From Parapristionchus giblindavisi (Eukaryota > Nematoda > Chromadorea > Rhabditida > Diplogasteridae): a stretch of 64,000 nt of DNA. The notes under the pieces were generated by a model, which worked only from the letters and a program-made list of their open reading frames with translations, was not told the origin of the DNA and made no database searches. Both the position numbers and the translations under genes were made by a program. Positions 1-9,704 of this stretch are shown piece after piece (the stretch's first letter is position 1; the number at the start of each line of letters is the position of its first letter). The stretch is from contig CALSFV010000326.1 in the NCBI GenBank assembly GCA_943737045.1, positions 62,001 to 126,000 on the forward strand. The letters are read 5' to 3'.

Positions 1-278
1 CCAAGGGTGCTTCATCAAGTTCAAGGTGTTTGAGTGCAAGAAAATATATTTACTTCGAAATGGTCATTTTAAATTGATGTGCTATAGCTTCGCAGTGAAT
101 ATATTCTGTTAATATCTATTTTTGACCTTTCCTATTGGATACTTATTGCACATGGTGAATTTATGTCTCGTGAGATTTACTTCTGGTTTATCTGATTAGG
201 ATGTCAATTTCAATATTTTTTTCTATTCCGAACATAACCTATAATATGTGAAGAGATTGTGAGAATATTATCGTATAG

Positions 279-3200
279 ATATTCTTCCTCTGCTCTTGTT
301 GCCATTTGGGATTTAGTTCTATCTGGTGCTGCTGCTGGTCTATCGTGTGAAGATGCCACTGAACAATGGATGTTGAGGTTGACATTATTGATTTATTGAT
401 TGATTAATTGATTGATTGATTGGATATGGATATGTGACTATGTTGTTGCATCGTGAACTGACTTCTTTATTGATCAATCAATGGATTGATTGAATATTTA
501 CAGGAGGACTGCACCATTGTTTCCATTGGAGTCTCATTATGAGCCTCCATACACTCTTCTATTCAATAATATCTATTTCATGGCTGCGAATCTCCTGACG
601 AGAACGGGTGAGTACTGTATTTTATACATATTGATTTCCTATATAATATTTTATTCTATAGTTCTTTCAATAGTGTTATATCCGAAGTGTGGTGTAGATA
701 GACGAATACGGAGTAAGCCACTATAGCTTTATTATGTAGACAAGAAGAGAGAGAGAAGACTAGGGAGGGACCACTAGTCGGGGTGAGGATCGAATAGAAT
801 GAATGGATTGACCAGACATTCTTTCTCGTAGACAAAGGATGGAAATATTATGTATATATAATTAGATATGGAAATTAGGGTATATACATAACACCTCCCC
901 CTTAAGATGGGACATCTTACAATAAATTGGGGTTACGAGAAAACAATACAAACAAATCAATAGGACCACTTAGTGGTAAGTCTTCTTCGTAGTTGAACGT
1001 TGGTGTTGTTGGGCAGGCATCGTCAGGCGTGCGCTGCATTGAGTTGACGAGCGACACGATGATACGGTATCTGAACGAGTCATGGATACTGAAGTTGGTG
1101 CAGCCACCATCGGAACTGTCGTTGCGACATCATCAGTATCATCCCGGATGACCTCATCATCAATCACGTTCTCAGTCCCAGAGAATCCTTCCAACATACT
1201 CTGCTCAGGTGTATCCTTACTATAAGAATCATTCGTCCGTAATTGACTCTTATGTACTCCTCCTGTTCGTAGATCACTATTGATCTCGACCATCACTGAA
1301 CATCTCCTTCTCAGTACAGTCCCACGGACCCATTCAAACTGAGTAGGACTAGAGTACTCCTTGTAGAACACCTCATCTCCTGTGCAGAGTCTCTTTAATA
1401 CAACACCATTCTTCCGATCGTTGTGTTTAACCATATCCACATCCAAAATATCTCCGATCGATTTAGAATCGACTACTGCGATCCTCCTTGTACCACGGAA
1501 AGCGTCAGCCCTACTGACCTTTCTTGGTTTACTACCATTGTAGACAGGCGTCTTTCTCTCCTTCATCCTGAGAGAAGCCTTCTTTGTACATGCTGCTTGA
1601 CTCTCCTCTGTAGCCTCGGCCAGCCTATTATCAATCATCTTTATGTGATCGACATCATGGGTCATCTTACTCGTGACCTCTGAGACTTCATTAGTCTCCT
1701 TACATGGTGCTTGACTCTCCTTCGTAGTCTCAGCAGGCATATCATCAACCATCCTTGCATGATCGATATCTTCGGTCATCTTACTCGTGACCGTCAAGAC
1801 TTCCATAGTCTTCATACGTGCTGCTTGACTCCCTTCCGTAGCCTCGGCAAGCACACTATCGACCCTCCTTGCGTGGCCGATCTCATCGGTCATCTTCGTT
1901 GTGACCGTCTTGGCAGCTGTAGGGATCGCAGCATCCCTTACGACGAGTAATTTCAACTTCTTGATGAAATTCATTCCGAGAAGCACGATATTTGATGAAG
2001 TAACATAGATATCACCTTTCACCCCAATACCTCCATACTTCACTGTAGCTCGGAACATTCCCTTTATATCCAGCTTGGAGCTATTAGGACAGACCACCTT
2101 GCAGTTGGCCGCTGAGCAATCGGGTGAACCGATCTTCTTCCATACTTCCTCCGATATGAGGGTGATGTCAGCTCCTGTATCGATTGACATTCTAATCGAT
2201 TTATCTTGAAGTCGTACATTGATGCTGTAGTAATCCATGTCTGTCTTGTCGACACGTATCGATTTGACTTCCTTCCGATCCCTGCTTCGATCTCTACAGA
2301 CCCTTGAGATGTGGCCAATCTTTCCACATTTGTTGCATTTAGCATTCTTGAATCTACACCGATTCTCGTCATGATTATATCCACATCGATAACAAGTGAA
2401 CTCATTTTCAGTGTTATCATTACCTTCGTTCTTAGGCTCCTTGACGACGTTCACATTTCTGTGCGGTTCTGTAATCGCTCGTGAATCGTTCCTCAGTTGA
2501 GTAGAGCTATTATAAACTTCAATGAGTTTATCCAGAGTGCTATCATCTTTCTGAGCTTCTCTCAGCATCAACATGTGAAGATCACTGTATCGGGACACAT
2601 CCAGAGCGTGTAGGAATATCAGACACTTCATCTGTTCCAATGTGATCTCCTTAGGTTGTGCGCTTTGCACCAGTCTATTCACTCTGGCAGCGAGTACTCT
2701 TGGATCGTCGATGCCCTCCTTCGACATTCTGAAGTCCAGCATCCTTCGGCGTTTCTCGAACAGAGAAGTCTGATCACCGAAAAGTGACGTCATCTTCTCG
2801 ACTACATCTGCCAACTTCATCGTACTCCATTTCACGGGAACGATGCTGTCTGAGAAAGTCTTCTCAACAGTTGGATGAACATGACGTAAAAGGAGTCGGA
2901 CCTTCTTGACGTCGTCCCATTCCTTCAAATCAATGTCGAAGATATCCTCGTGTCTACTCCACCATAACTCGAATGTGGAGTCTTCCTCAGGGGAATACCG
3001 AAACTCATGAATCCTCGCTTCTATAGCATCAAGAGAGAATGGTCCATTCGATGAGTTCCCATTACCACTGCTCATTTTCTCTACTAAATCCTGAAGTAGA
3101 TTCATCCTCTCATTCTGTGAAGTAATGAGCTTCGTCAGAGCTTTCACTGTCTCTGACTCATTATCTTGTCTTGTCTCCTTATGTGACATTGTATTGACTT

Positions 3201-4796
3201 ATACAATCCAATCACTATCTACACGTATTGATGATGTAATCGCAATTACACTTGTTGACCGCAGTCACCAAATCACAATTTGAACAGAGCCTTCGGCCAC
3301 ACAAGTGAAAAATTTGCTCGCAAGCAATCACACTACACACGCTCGCAAGCTGTGTCTGCCGGACAAGTCCGTACTTGAATCGCAACTCAAGTCTGCGTTA
3401 CCACACAGATTTAGATATCAACCCTTTCACACAGTAGGTTGATATCAAACAGTAGACGGAGAGAGTGAGACAGTATGTCCCGAGCGCGAAGCGAAAACGG
3501 CAGATGAGTAGCACGTGAAGTTCGAATCCTTAGCCAAGAAGTTGTTGGCGTCGGATGATCCTGGTCGCCAGTTGTTATATCCGAAGTGTGGTGTAGATAG
3601 ACGAATACGGAGTAAGCCACTATAGCTTTATTATGTAGACAAGAAGAGAGAGAGAAGACTAGGGAGGGACCACTAGTCGGGGTGAGGATCGAATAGAATG
3701 AATGGATTGACCAGACATTCTTTCTCGTAGACAAAGGATGGAAATATTATGTATATATAATTAGATATGGAAATTAGGGTATATACATAACAAATAGTAT
3801 TACTAATCTCCTTTGTCTACATAATACATGGCTCATTCATCTTTCAACTTTCTCATCTTATCATAAAGTTGTCTTTATTCTTAATAACATGCGCTTTTCT
3901 ACCATTTAGATATCGATTATGTGGCATTAAAGAACAACTGCTTTATATAAAAGAAAATGCTTAATGTAGCGTAAATATTATAATTATAGGTCGTAATGTT
4001 CCTCTTCTGGCTGATATCATTCGACCTCCTACAACTATTACTAATATTGAATTGTGGCACGAATGTTATCTTAGATGGCAACCTGATGCTATGATTGATG
4101 TGAGTACATCATATTGATTGATTACTGTAGAATATTGATTGATTATTGATATCGATTATAGAATGGTGGAGGTCTTATGGCCAGTTGGGCACTTGATCGA
4201 ACAATGAATCAAAGACAACGAGAGTTAGGAATTGAATGGAGAATGACTATAGGAACGATTGATCAGGATCAGGTATACGGTAGATTGTATTGATTTATCA
4301 TAACTGAATATTGCTTGAAGATCTCATCAAACTTCCCTTATTCTTCTCCGAATGTACGATTCTCTGCAGTGTCCAATTCAGGTAGATCATTTGTTATTAT
4401 TGATTAGTTGACTTATTGTGATTAAGAGACATACAGTAATTTACAATCGATAGATTGATTTCAGAAAGACCATCAGTAGGTTCAATAGGATCTCTTGCTA
4501 CACTACATATTTCCCGTGACGATGAAGAATTCTTTGCTCCACCATCTAATTCCACTACACCTACAGTAACCATCCATTCCACCTCTGTACCTACCGTACA
4601 TTATCAAGCTCCTTCCAATTCGATTACAGTAACCAATTCAATCAGTCACAGTGCTTCTCCACCTTCGGTTTCTGTAATGAATTCAACTAGTCATAATGTT
4701 CATCCTAATTCGACTACAGTAATGAGTACACCCACTCGGAATGCTCCTCCACCTCCTCCTGTACCTCCTAAGACATTCTCTCGTTCATATGTATGA
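279..4796 (+). CDS. 3' exons of an unidentified gene, possibly myotubularin-related
   Basis: Six exons read as one frame: 279-377, 504-607, 3990-4099, 4162-4272, 4321-4381 and 4465-4796 (TGA). The 5' end lies outside the window; a fragment near 1-25 could be an earlier exon. The conserved part contains IWDLVLSG, then NIELWHECYLRWQP, then GGGLMASWALDRTM. The ELW-x4-YLRWxP pattern recalls the segment just after the phosphatase domain of myotubularins (ELWVGYYIRWNP in MTMR2), and the absence of a visible catalytic motif would fit the MTMR10-12 pseudophosphatase branch, but the catalytic region is off the window. The last 110 residues are Ser/Thr/Pro-rich and end with a run of prolines (APPPPPVPPK), a possible SH3 or WW ligand. 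The third intron contains the LTR retrotransposon at 674-3792. The exon at 4321 appears to use an AAG acceptor. The gene structure is well supported; the family assignment is a weak inference. Confidence 0.5.
674..893 (-). repeat. 3' LTR of the retrotransposon
   Basis: 220-bp direct repeat with TGTTAT...ATAACA ends. The inverted hexamer ends are typical of LTR integration sites. It is preceded by target duplication AATAG. No base differs from the 3573-3792 copy by eye. Confidence 0.96.
894..903 (-). other. Polypurine tract of the retrotransposon
   Basis: Minus strand AAGGGGGAGG abuts the 3' LTR, where a polypurine tract primes plus-strand DNA synthesis in LTR elements. Confidence 0.8.
970..3189 (-). 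CDS. Gag-protease-integrase-tail polyprotein of non-autonomous retrotransposon
   Basis: One uninterrupted 739-residue ORF. Residues 1-260 are a Gag-like charged helical region. Two zinc knuckles follow: residues 266-278 (C-x2-C-x3-H-x4-C, one residue shorter than usual) and 285-298 (canonical C-x2-C-x4-H-x4-C). A retropepsin-like domain has the active-site DTGA at 337-340 and LLGMNF near 403. Residues about 428-535 contain three imperfect tandem units of about 37 residues (VTSKMT...DHARMVD...AEATEESQAA). A segment at about 600-653 (TGDEVFYK...WVRGTVLRR...HKSQLRTND) matches the carboxy-terminal tail of Ty3/gypsy integrases. Reverse transcriptase, RNase H and the integrase catalytic core are missing, yet the frame is open throughout. 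Either the deletion is young or the shortened polyprotein is maintained by selection. Start chosen at the first ATG of the ORF, 380 bp inside the 5' LTR. Confidence 0.9.
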   Translation of the reverse strand: MSHKETRQDNESETVKALTKLITSQNERMNLLQDLVEKMSSGNGNSSNGPFSLDAIEARIHEFRYSPEEDSTFELWWSRHEDIFDIDLKEWDDVKKVRLLLRHVHPTVEKTFSDSIVPVKWSTMKLADVVEKMTSLFGDQTSLFEKRRRMLDFRMSKEGIDDPRVLAARVNRLVQSAQPKEITLEQMKCLIFLHALDVSRYSDLHMLMLREAQKDDSTLDKLIEVYNSSTQLRNDSRAITEPHRNVNVVKEPKNEGNDNTENEFTCYRCGYNHDENRCRFKNAKCNKCGKIGHISRVCRDRSRDRKEVKSIRVDKTDMDYYSINVRLQDKSIRMSIDTGADITLISEEVWKKIGSPDCSAANCKVVCPNSSKLDIKGMFRATVKYGGIGVKGDIYVTSSNIVLLGMNFIKKLKLLVVRDAAIPTAAKTVTTKMTDEIGHARRVDSVLAEATEGSQAARMKTMEVLTVTSKMTEDIDHARMVDDMPAETTKESQAPCKETNEVSEVTSKMTHDVDHIKMIDNRLAEATEESQAACTKKASLRMKERKTPVYNGSKPRKVSRADAFRGTRRIAVVDSKSIGDILDVDMVKHNDRKNGVVLKRLCTGDEVFYKEYSSPTQFEWVRGTVLRRRCSVMVEINSDLRTGGVHKSQLRTNDSYSKDTPEQSMLEGFSGTENVIDDEVIRDDTDDVATTVPMVAAPTSVSMTRSDTVSSCRSSTQCSARLTMPAQQHQRSTTKKTYH
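3553..3570 (-). other. Primer-binding site of the retrotransposon
   Basis: Minus strand TGGCGACCAGGATCATCC begins two bases inside the 5' LTR. TGG is the complement of the tRNA CCA end. TGGCGACC resembles primer sites matched to tRNA-Arg in insect gypsy-type elements; the exact tRNA is an inference. Confidence 0.7.
3573..3792 (-). repeat. 5' LTR of the retrotransposon
   Basis: 220-bp copy of 674-893, followed by the second AATAG target duplication at 3793-3797. On the minus strand it is the upstream LTR and should hold the element promoter; a TATATA stretch is present near 3750-3765. Confidence 0.96.
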
Positions 4797-6076
4797 TACA
4801 TGTAGATCATATTGTAATCTAATATACATATCTTATCTCCTTATTTGTTATATATTCACTTTTACCTGTAAAAAATACAATTAAATAGTAAAAATATGAA
4901 AGAGATCGTAAACCAGATATGATATATGCATTCTTTTTTTTTCATTTTGTTCTCGGTCATTTCTTTTTTATATGAAGTGTGCTCTCAGATCTATATATCT
5001 ATAGGCTAATTATATATGTATTCCTTTTGTTCATACCAGTTCTCATACCCATATTATAAGTTCTATTGTCTGTTGTGACTCAATTCAATCTATCAATCAA
5101 TACAATGAATATCGATCGACATATCCTTCATTGAATCCCTGAACAGTTCCCATAATGAATCGTGTATTGTACAGATAAAGATGGTGATCAGTCTCTCCAT
5201 TCATACTCTCAATCTACTACTCTTTCTTCTTGCTACAACTTCGTACACTTCAATAAAGTACTTGCCCATACCCTTTCGAGACCACACAGATTGGTAGAGT
5301 AGTCCAGTTACTGTATTTGACTGTGGCATACTGTAGCTACAGTAGTATAAGTATGACCATAGAACCGTGATCTAATTGAGTGTGTTGTCTCACGATAACA
5401 GTAAAATTATTACGATGAGTGATTAAATATATCCATGCTAATATGGGATAGACCACGCCTCTCTTGTCATTATACATTCCATCTGTGACTCCCTCTAGCT
5501 CCTCTCTCTCGTCCTCCTCCCCTCTTCCCACCTCACCCTGGGATAGACTGTCTAGCCATTCACACAATCAATAAGGACGCCAAATGAGGTCATGTAATGC
5601 TCATTAGCCATACTGCCTCCTATTCTATTATTAAATAAAAAATAATAGCATTTAAATTTAATTTTAAATCATGTTATATCCATCTCTGCGAAAATCTAAT
5701 TTGAATTGGCGGGCCACGCGCGCACGTTGCATTCAAATTTGCCAAACATGCGCGGAATTTGTTGTCCGTTGTTTTCTTCCTCTTTTGGTCGATTGATCTA
5801 CCTTCCGAAAGATCGTCTTTCCATTATTTCGATCAATGTGTCTTGATAGTCTCTCGCGCTCATTCGCTTACCCCATTTGCGGTTGTTCCTTGCCGTTTGT
5901 AGTTGCTTCTTAACTTTTTTTTAATTCGCATTTGGCCTGGATCGTTGATATTATGTGTTTCCCCTTTATTTTCTTAAATATTCTTTATTTCAATGCTGCT
6001 AACCGTTGATATCTATTATATTCAGTTTGATTAGCGATAGTACGCTCGCAGGGTAGCCAATCAGAAGCCCGATTCG
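4797..6076. other. Intergenic region upstream of cyclin B
   Basis: No supported gene. The first part is AT-rich 3' flank. 5700-5780 is GC-rich and contains promoter-like motifs (separate entry). The 5340-5567 stretch has an open frame on the minus strand but no coding character. Confidence 0.6.
5701..5760 (+). promoter_or_regulatory. Possible cell-cycle promoter elements of cyclin B
   Basis: A local GC-rich island in AT-rich DNA contains TTGGCGGG (5706-5713, close to an E2F half) and TTCAAA (5732-5737, the reverse of a CHR-type TTTGAA). CDE/CHR-type pairs control cyclin B genes in animals. It lies about 340 bp before the start codon. Motif match only; no evidence of function. Confidence 0.25.
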
Positions 6077-7934
6077 ATGGAACATAGGGTGAGTTTTTGT
6101 TCTGATTCTCTTTTAAGCGACATCGTAGATGTTTCGTATTGAATGATTATGATTTTAGAGAGGGACACGTGCAGCAGGAGCGGTCGTCGATGAGAATGGA
6201 CTTGGACCCGTCAAAGGAAAGGCAGTCAATGCTGGTTTGTTATCATTTCTTTGGTTTATGCAAATTTCAACCCCAGTTATCGAAATTGATGATTCTCTAA
6301 CTTTCTTTGTTAATACTTTTCTTTGCAGGTCCTCTAAAGAGAAGTGCACTAGGCGAGCCTCCTGCAAAGGTTTGTTCTCTCCTTCCTCAAATTGTCACTT
6401 TCCCATATTTAGGCTGCTGTGAAAGGACGTGGCTTGGCTGTGAGACAGCCCACGGCGTTGAATGCACGAGCAAACGCATTTGCCGCGGGTCCACCTACGA
6501 AGCGTCGTGTTGAGGTCGAAGTAGAAATACAAACTCCTCAGAATGGCCCTGTCAGCATGGAATGCGAGATGCTCACTGAGGATTTCGTCAAGGAGATGAA
6601 GGTATGATTGATGGTTCCATAGATTATTGATTGATTGATTGATTTCAGGAGTACATGTATGGTTTGGAGGAAATGTATCTGGTAGATGAGATGTTTATGA
6701 GTGAAAAGCGTGTTACCACCAAAATGCGATCAATACTAGTTGATTGGATAGTTCAGGTTGGTTATTGATTTATTGTGATCCATTATCGATAGTTTATGGT
6801 CTAGGTTCATCATCGGTTTCATCTCTTGGCTGAAACACTTCACCTCACAATCTACCTCATGGATCGATACTTGGAAGTGTCTGAAGTAGAGAAGGAGGAG
6901 CTGCAATTGGTTAGTTATTGATGTATCACTAATCGATAATGGCCTTATCTCATTTAGGTTGGCATTTGTTCCATAATCGCGGCATGTAAGTATGAGGAGA
7001 CATACTGTCCTGAGTTGAAGGACTTTGAATACATAACGGACAATGCATACACGAGGAAACAGATGGTCAGTGTGTTTGTTTTTACTCCTTTTTACGCTGA
7101 AATCGTATGTTATAACTATTAATAGCATTAGTGGTAATGGGATAATACTCATCACTCCCATATTGTTTTTTTCCCTTCATTCATGTTTTAACTGATAGAT
7201 AAACAAATAAATAATGATGATGATTATAGATACGTATGGAACAGAGAGTAATGAAGACTGCGGGATTCAACTTCGGTAGACCTCATTCAATCCAATTTCT
7301 TCGTTCATACTCTCAGAGATGTGGACTGACTGATGCAACCATGCACTGTATGGCCAAGTATCTATCAGAGGTAAAGTTGTTGTTTATGAAGAGACACTGA
7401 AACGAGAAAGTACCTGGTTTCTATAGTAACTGCTCATATTTGTTTCCTATTTCCATATTCTGTATATTTGAATATATATTTTAGATGACACTTCTGGATG
7501 CACCATTCTCATCTATTCGTCCATCAACTATAGCAGCTGCTTCTCTGTGGTTGGCTGATCAACTTCGATCCACCAATCTTCCACTCAAGGCAGCTTTCGA
7601 AGGAGTAGCCGAACCAGCCAAGTTTATGAAGGAAGCCATCAAGTATGTCCTCATCTATCTACTTACTATTATTGATTGATTATCGATTGATTGCAGGGTT
7701 GGAAAGATGATGGCGTCGTGTGTACTACGAGTGCGAACCGTTGGCAAACTGATGACGATTACTGAGAAGGTACGGTATATTTGAACACTTTGCAATAATT
7801 ATGTGACAGTTTGATATATCTTACGGTATACATTACAGTATGCTTCGACTAAGATGTGCAACGTGTCTGAATTCTCGTCAACTGAGAACTCTGTACTGGA
7901 GACGATCGTGATAAATGCACATAATGATCAATAA
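6077..7934 (+). CDS. cyb-1-like: G2/mitotic-specific cyclin B
   Basis: Regulatory subunit of the mitotic kinase CDK1. Eleven exons: 6077-6088, 6159-6234, 6329-6369, 6413-6601, 6649-6756, 6805-6909, 6958-7065, 7230-7370, 7485-7642, 7697-7769 and 7839-7934, giving 368 residues. The amino-terminal tail carries RSALGE at residues 34-39, an RxxL destruction box for APC/C-driven degradation. The cyclin core starts with [19 protein letters not shown], the B-type cyclin-box signature (MRAILVDWL in vertebrates), then [14 protein letters not shown] and [13 protein letters not shown]. The second cyclin fold contains the [22 protein letters not shown] region. The first coding exon encodes only four residues (MEHR). 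The [14 protein letters not shown] wording is closer to nematode CYB-1/cyclin B1 than to cyclin B3. Confidence 0.93.
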
Positions 7935-9113
7935 TCAATTTATTGATTGTAATCTCGTTGCTAACTATACTTATATTGACCTCATTCCTTTGCTCAACTC
8001 TTTCTCATATCTCTACTTTCACAGCTAATCGCAACTCCCCTACCTATTCTAACATATTCCCCCAATTGTCTGTAATAAGCGCTAAGCTAATCTAGCTAAC
8101 TAGATATGCCCAAGTGTCTACTTATCCTACTGTGATTACAAGATGATCATATCGATTGATCTACCTTTCATCTATCCTTACTGTGATTGACTAGGCCTTA
8201 TCGATTGATTGCCCCTATCCCTCCTTCCCTACTATATGCTAACTAAACTCATCTTCATACTTTCCCATTTTTACTCGCTAAACTTAACTAGTCTGACCTT
8301 TTCATATATTCATTGAGTTTGATTCCTATCTATTACTATAATAGTATTATCCCTCATTGCACTGACTATTGAATCAATAGAATTGATTGATTGATTGACC
8401 ATTACTACCTACGATTTAACATGACCATATATATTTCTCTATGCATCTCATCATGTGAACATTATCTGTACTACGAGATTCCCTATCCCCCTTACCAGAC
8501 CCTCAGTTTTTGTATATATAACAAGTATTTATTGATTATCTATCATTTATCGATCGTTTGAGAGATACTCTCCCCATTGTCTATTCTACATTGAATGTGA
8601 TTATCCCTTCCTCCCACCCACTCATCCACTCTATCGTCTTTCTACTGTATGATGTCGTTTAACACAATCCTCTTGACTATCATTTCATATATAACTATCA
8701 CTATGATTATCGATTGATACCTCTGATCTATGGACTCTAATCTCTTATGTATTTGTGCTCAGTCCCCTCTTATAAATGTATCTCTGTCTCACCATACTGG
8801 TCTCACTAATCCAAGTTATCATGATAATCTAATATTGATTGATTGATTATTGGAATACTTGTTGAGTGTAGTGAGTACAGTATTCACTATGTGAGTATGT
8901 CTGTCTTTGAGTGTGGAATGTTTGTATATCTGGATAAAGCAGCTCGTGAATGAAACATTGTTGAAGTTTGATGGGATGGATCATGTTGAGTATTCATGAC
9001 TCAACGTATCTTATGTATGGATGAAATGGGATTTGATGGGTGGGTGCGATGTACTTCATGTATTTCGAGTTGAAATGATTTTCGGATGGAATTATTGATT
9101 GATTTTTCATAGG
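7935..9113. other. Intergenic region, no gene seen
   Basis: AT-rich DNA with ATTGATTG runs and TACNGTA motifs. No credible coding exon on either strand. At 1.2 kb it is too long for a typical nematode operon spacer between cyclin B and the next gene. Confidence 0.6.
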
Positions 9114-9704
9114 ATGACTGATTACCTGAAGTCATTGATGGGAGAGATGATGGAAGTGGAATTGATTGATGGACGAATGATGAGAGGAAAGCTATCGTGT
9201 ACTGATTGTAATCCCAATATCATTCTATCGGGGTGAGTTGATGAATATGATTGAGTACTGTAGAAGTTTTGAATAAAAAATTGGTTGCGTGTCATTTTTA
9301 GCTGTGTTGTGCATAACTCGATCAAGCCTGTAGTCTGATTACTTGAATATTGACTCTTACTCAAACAGAATACTAATTGTTATATTCTTTTTATTTAAGT
9401 GTCGATCAGTAGTATTATATTATATCATGTTCTTTATCCCTTTAAATTTTCTCATGTATCGTTGCGCCTCGGGTGTAGATAAGTTAATTAATTAATTAGT
9501 TCGATTATTGAATCAATCAATAATCTGGCTATCTATTATAGTTGTCGTGAATCATGGCCTGAAGATGATTCGAGTAGTCGATTCATTGGACTCGTTATGA
9601 TTGCTCCCAAGAACTTCAAATCAATACGACACTTGATCATGGACACTCCTGCCAAGAATGATACAGTAACCACCGAGAGCGAGGGATTTACCGAGTCTAG
9701 TTGA
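9114..9704 (+). CDS. naa-38-like: Sm-like protein resembling NAA38/LSMD1 (NatC auxiliary subunit)
   Basis: Two exons, 9114-9232 and 9542-9704, encode 93 residues. The pattern is the Sm fold of LSMD1/NAA38: LKSLMGEMMEVELIDGRMMRG (Sm1), CTDCNPNIILSGCRESW (Sm1 end), and RFIGLVMIAPKNFKSIRHL (Sm2; human NAA38 has LGLAMVPGHHIVSIEV). NAA38 is the auxiliary subunit of the NatC amino-terminal acetyltransferase and acts at ribosomes. The final 20 residues are acidic and Ser/Thr-rich. The start codon follows directly after TTTTTCATAGG, which could be a trans-splice acceptor. A spliceosomal LSm is the alternative, but the D-C-N-x-N-I-I-L wording and Sm2 fit NAA38 better. Confidence 0.75.

Larger units (their letters stand above)
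674..3792 (-). mobile_element. Complete non-autonomous LTR retrotransposon (Ty3/gypsy-like), antisense in an intron
   Basis: A 3,119-bp element bounded by two 220-bp direct repeats (674-893 and 3573-3792) that I read as identical. Each LTR starts TGTTAT and ends ATAACA. The element is flanked by the perfect 5-bp duplication AATAG (669-673 and 3793-3797). On the minus strand it has a tRNA primer-binding site two bases inside the 5' LTR, one long ORF, and a polypurine tract touching the 3' LTR. Identical LTRs imply recent insertion. It sits in an intron of the first gene in opposite orientation, so the splice sites of the host gene at 607 and 3990 remain intact. Reverse transcriptase, RNase H and the integrase core are absent, so mobility would need enzymes from a related full element. 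Confidence 0.95.

Noticed and set aside
1423..1950. Two plus-strand frames across the retrotransposon
   Set aside because: Antisense shadows of the 739-codon polyprotein; they follow its tandem spacer repeat.
6736..7161. 141-codon minus-strand open frame
   Set aside because: It lies over cyclin B exons and introns on the opposite strand and reads as a shadow; the plus-strand exons encode a recognisable cyclin box.
8860..9113. Possible upstream exon of the NAA38-like gene
   Set aside because: No open frame joins in phase to the ATG at 9114, and the Sm1 helix already starts there.
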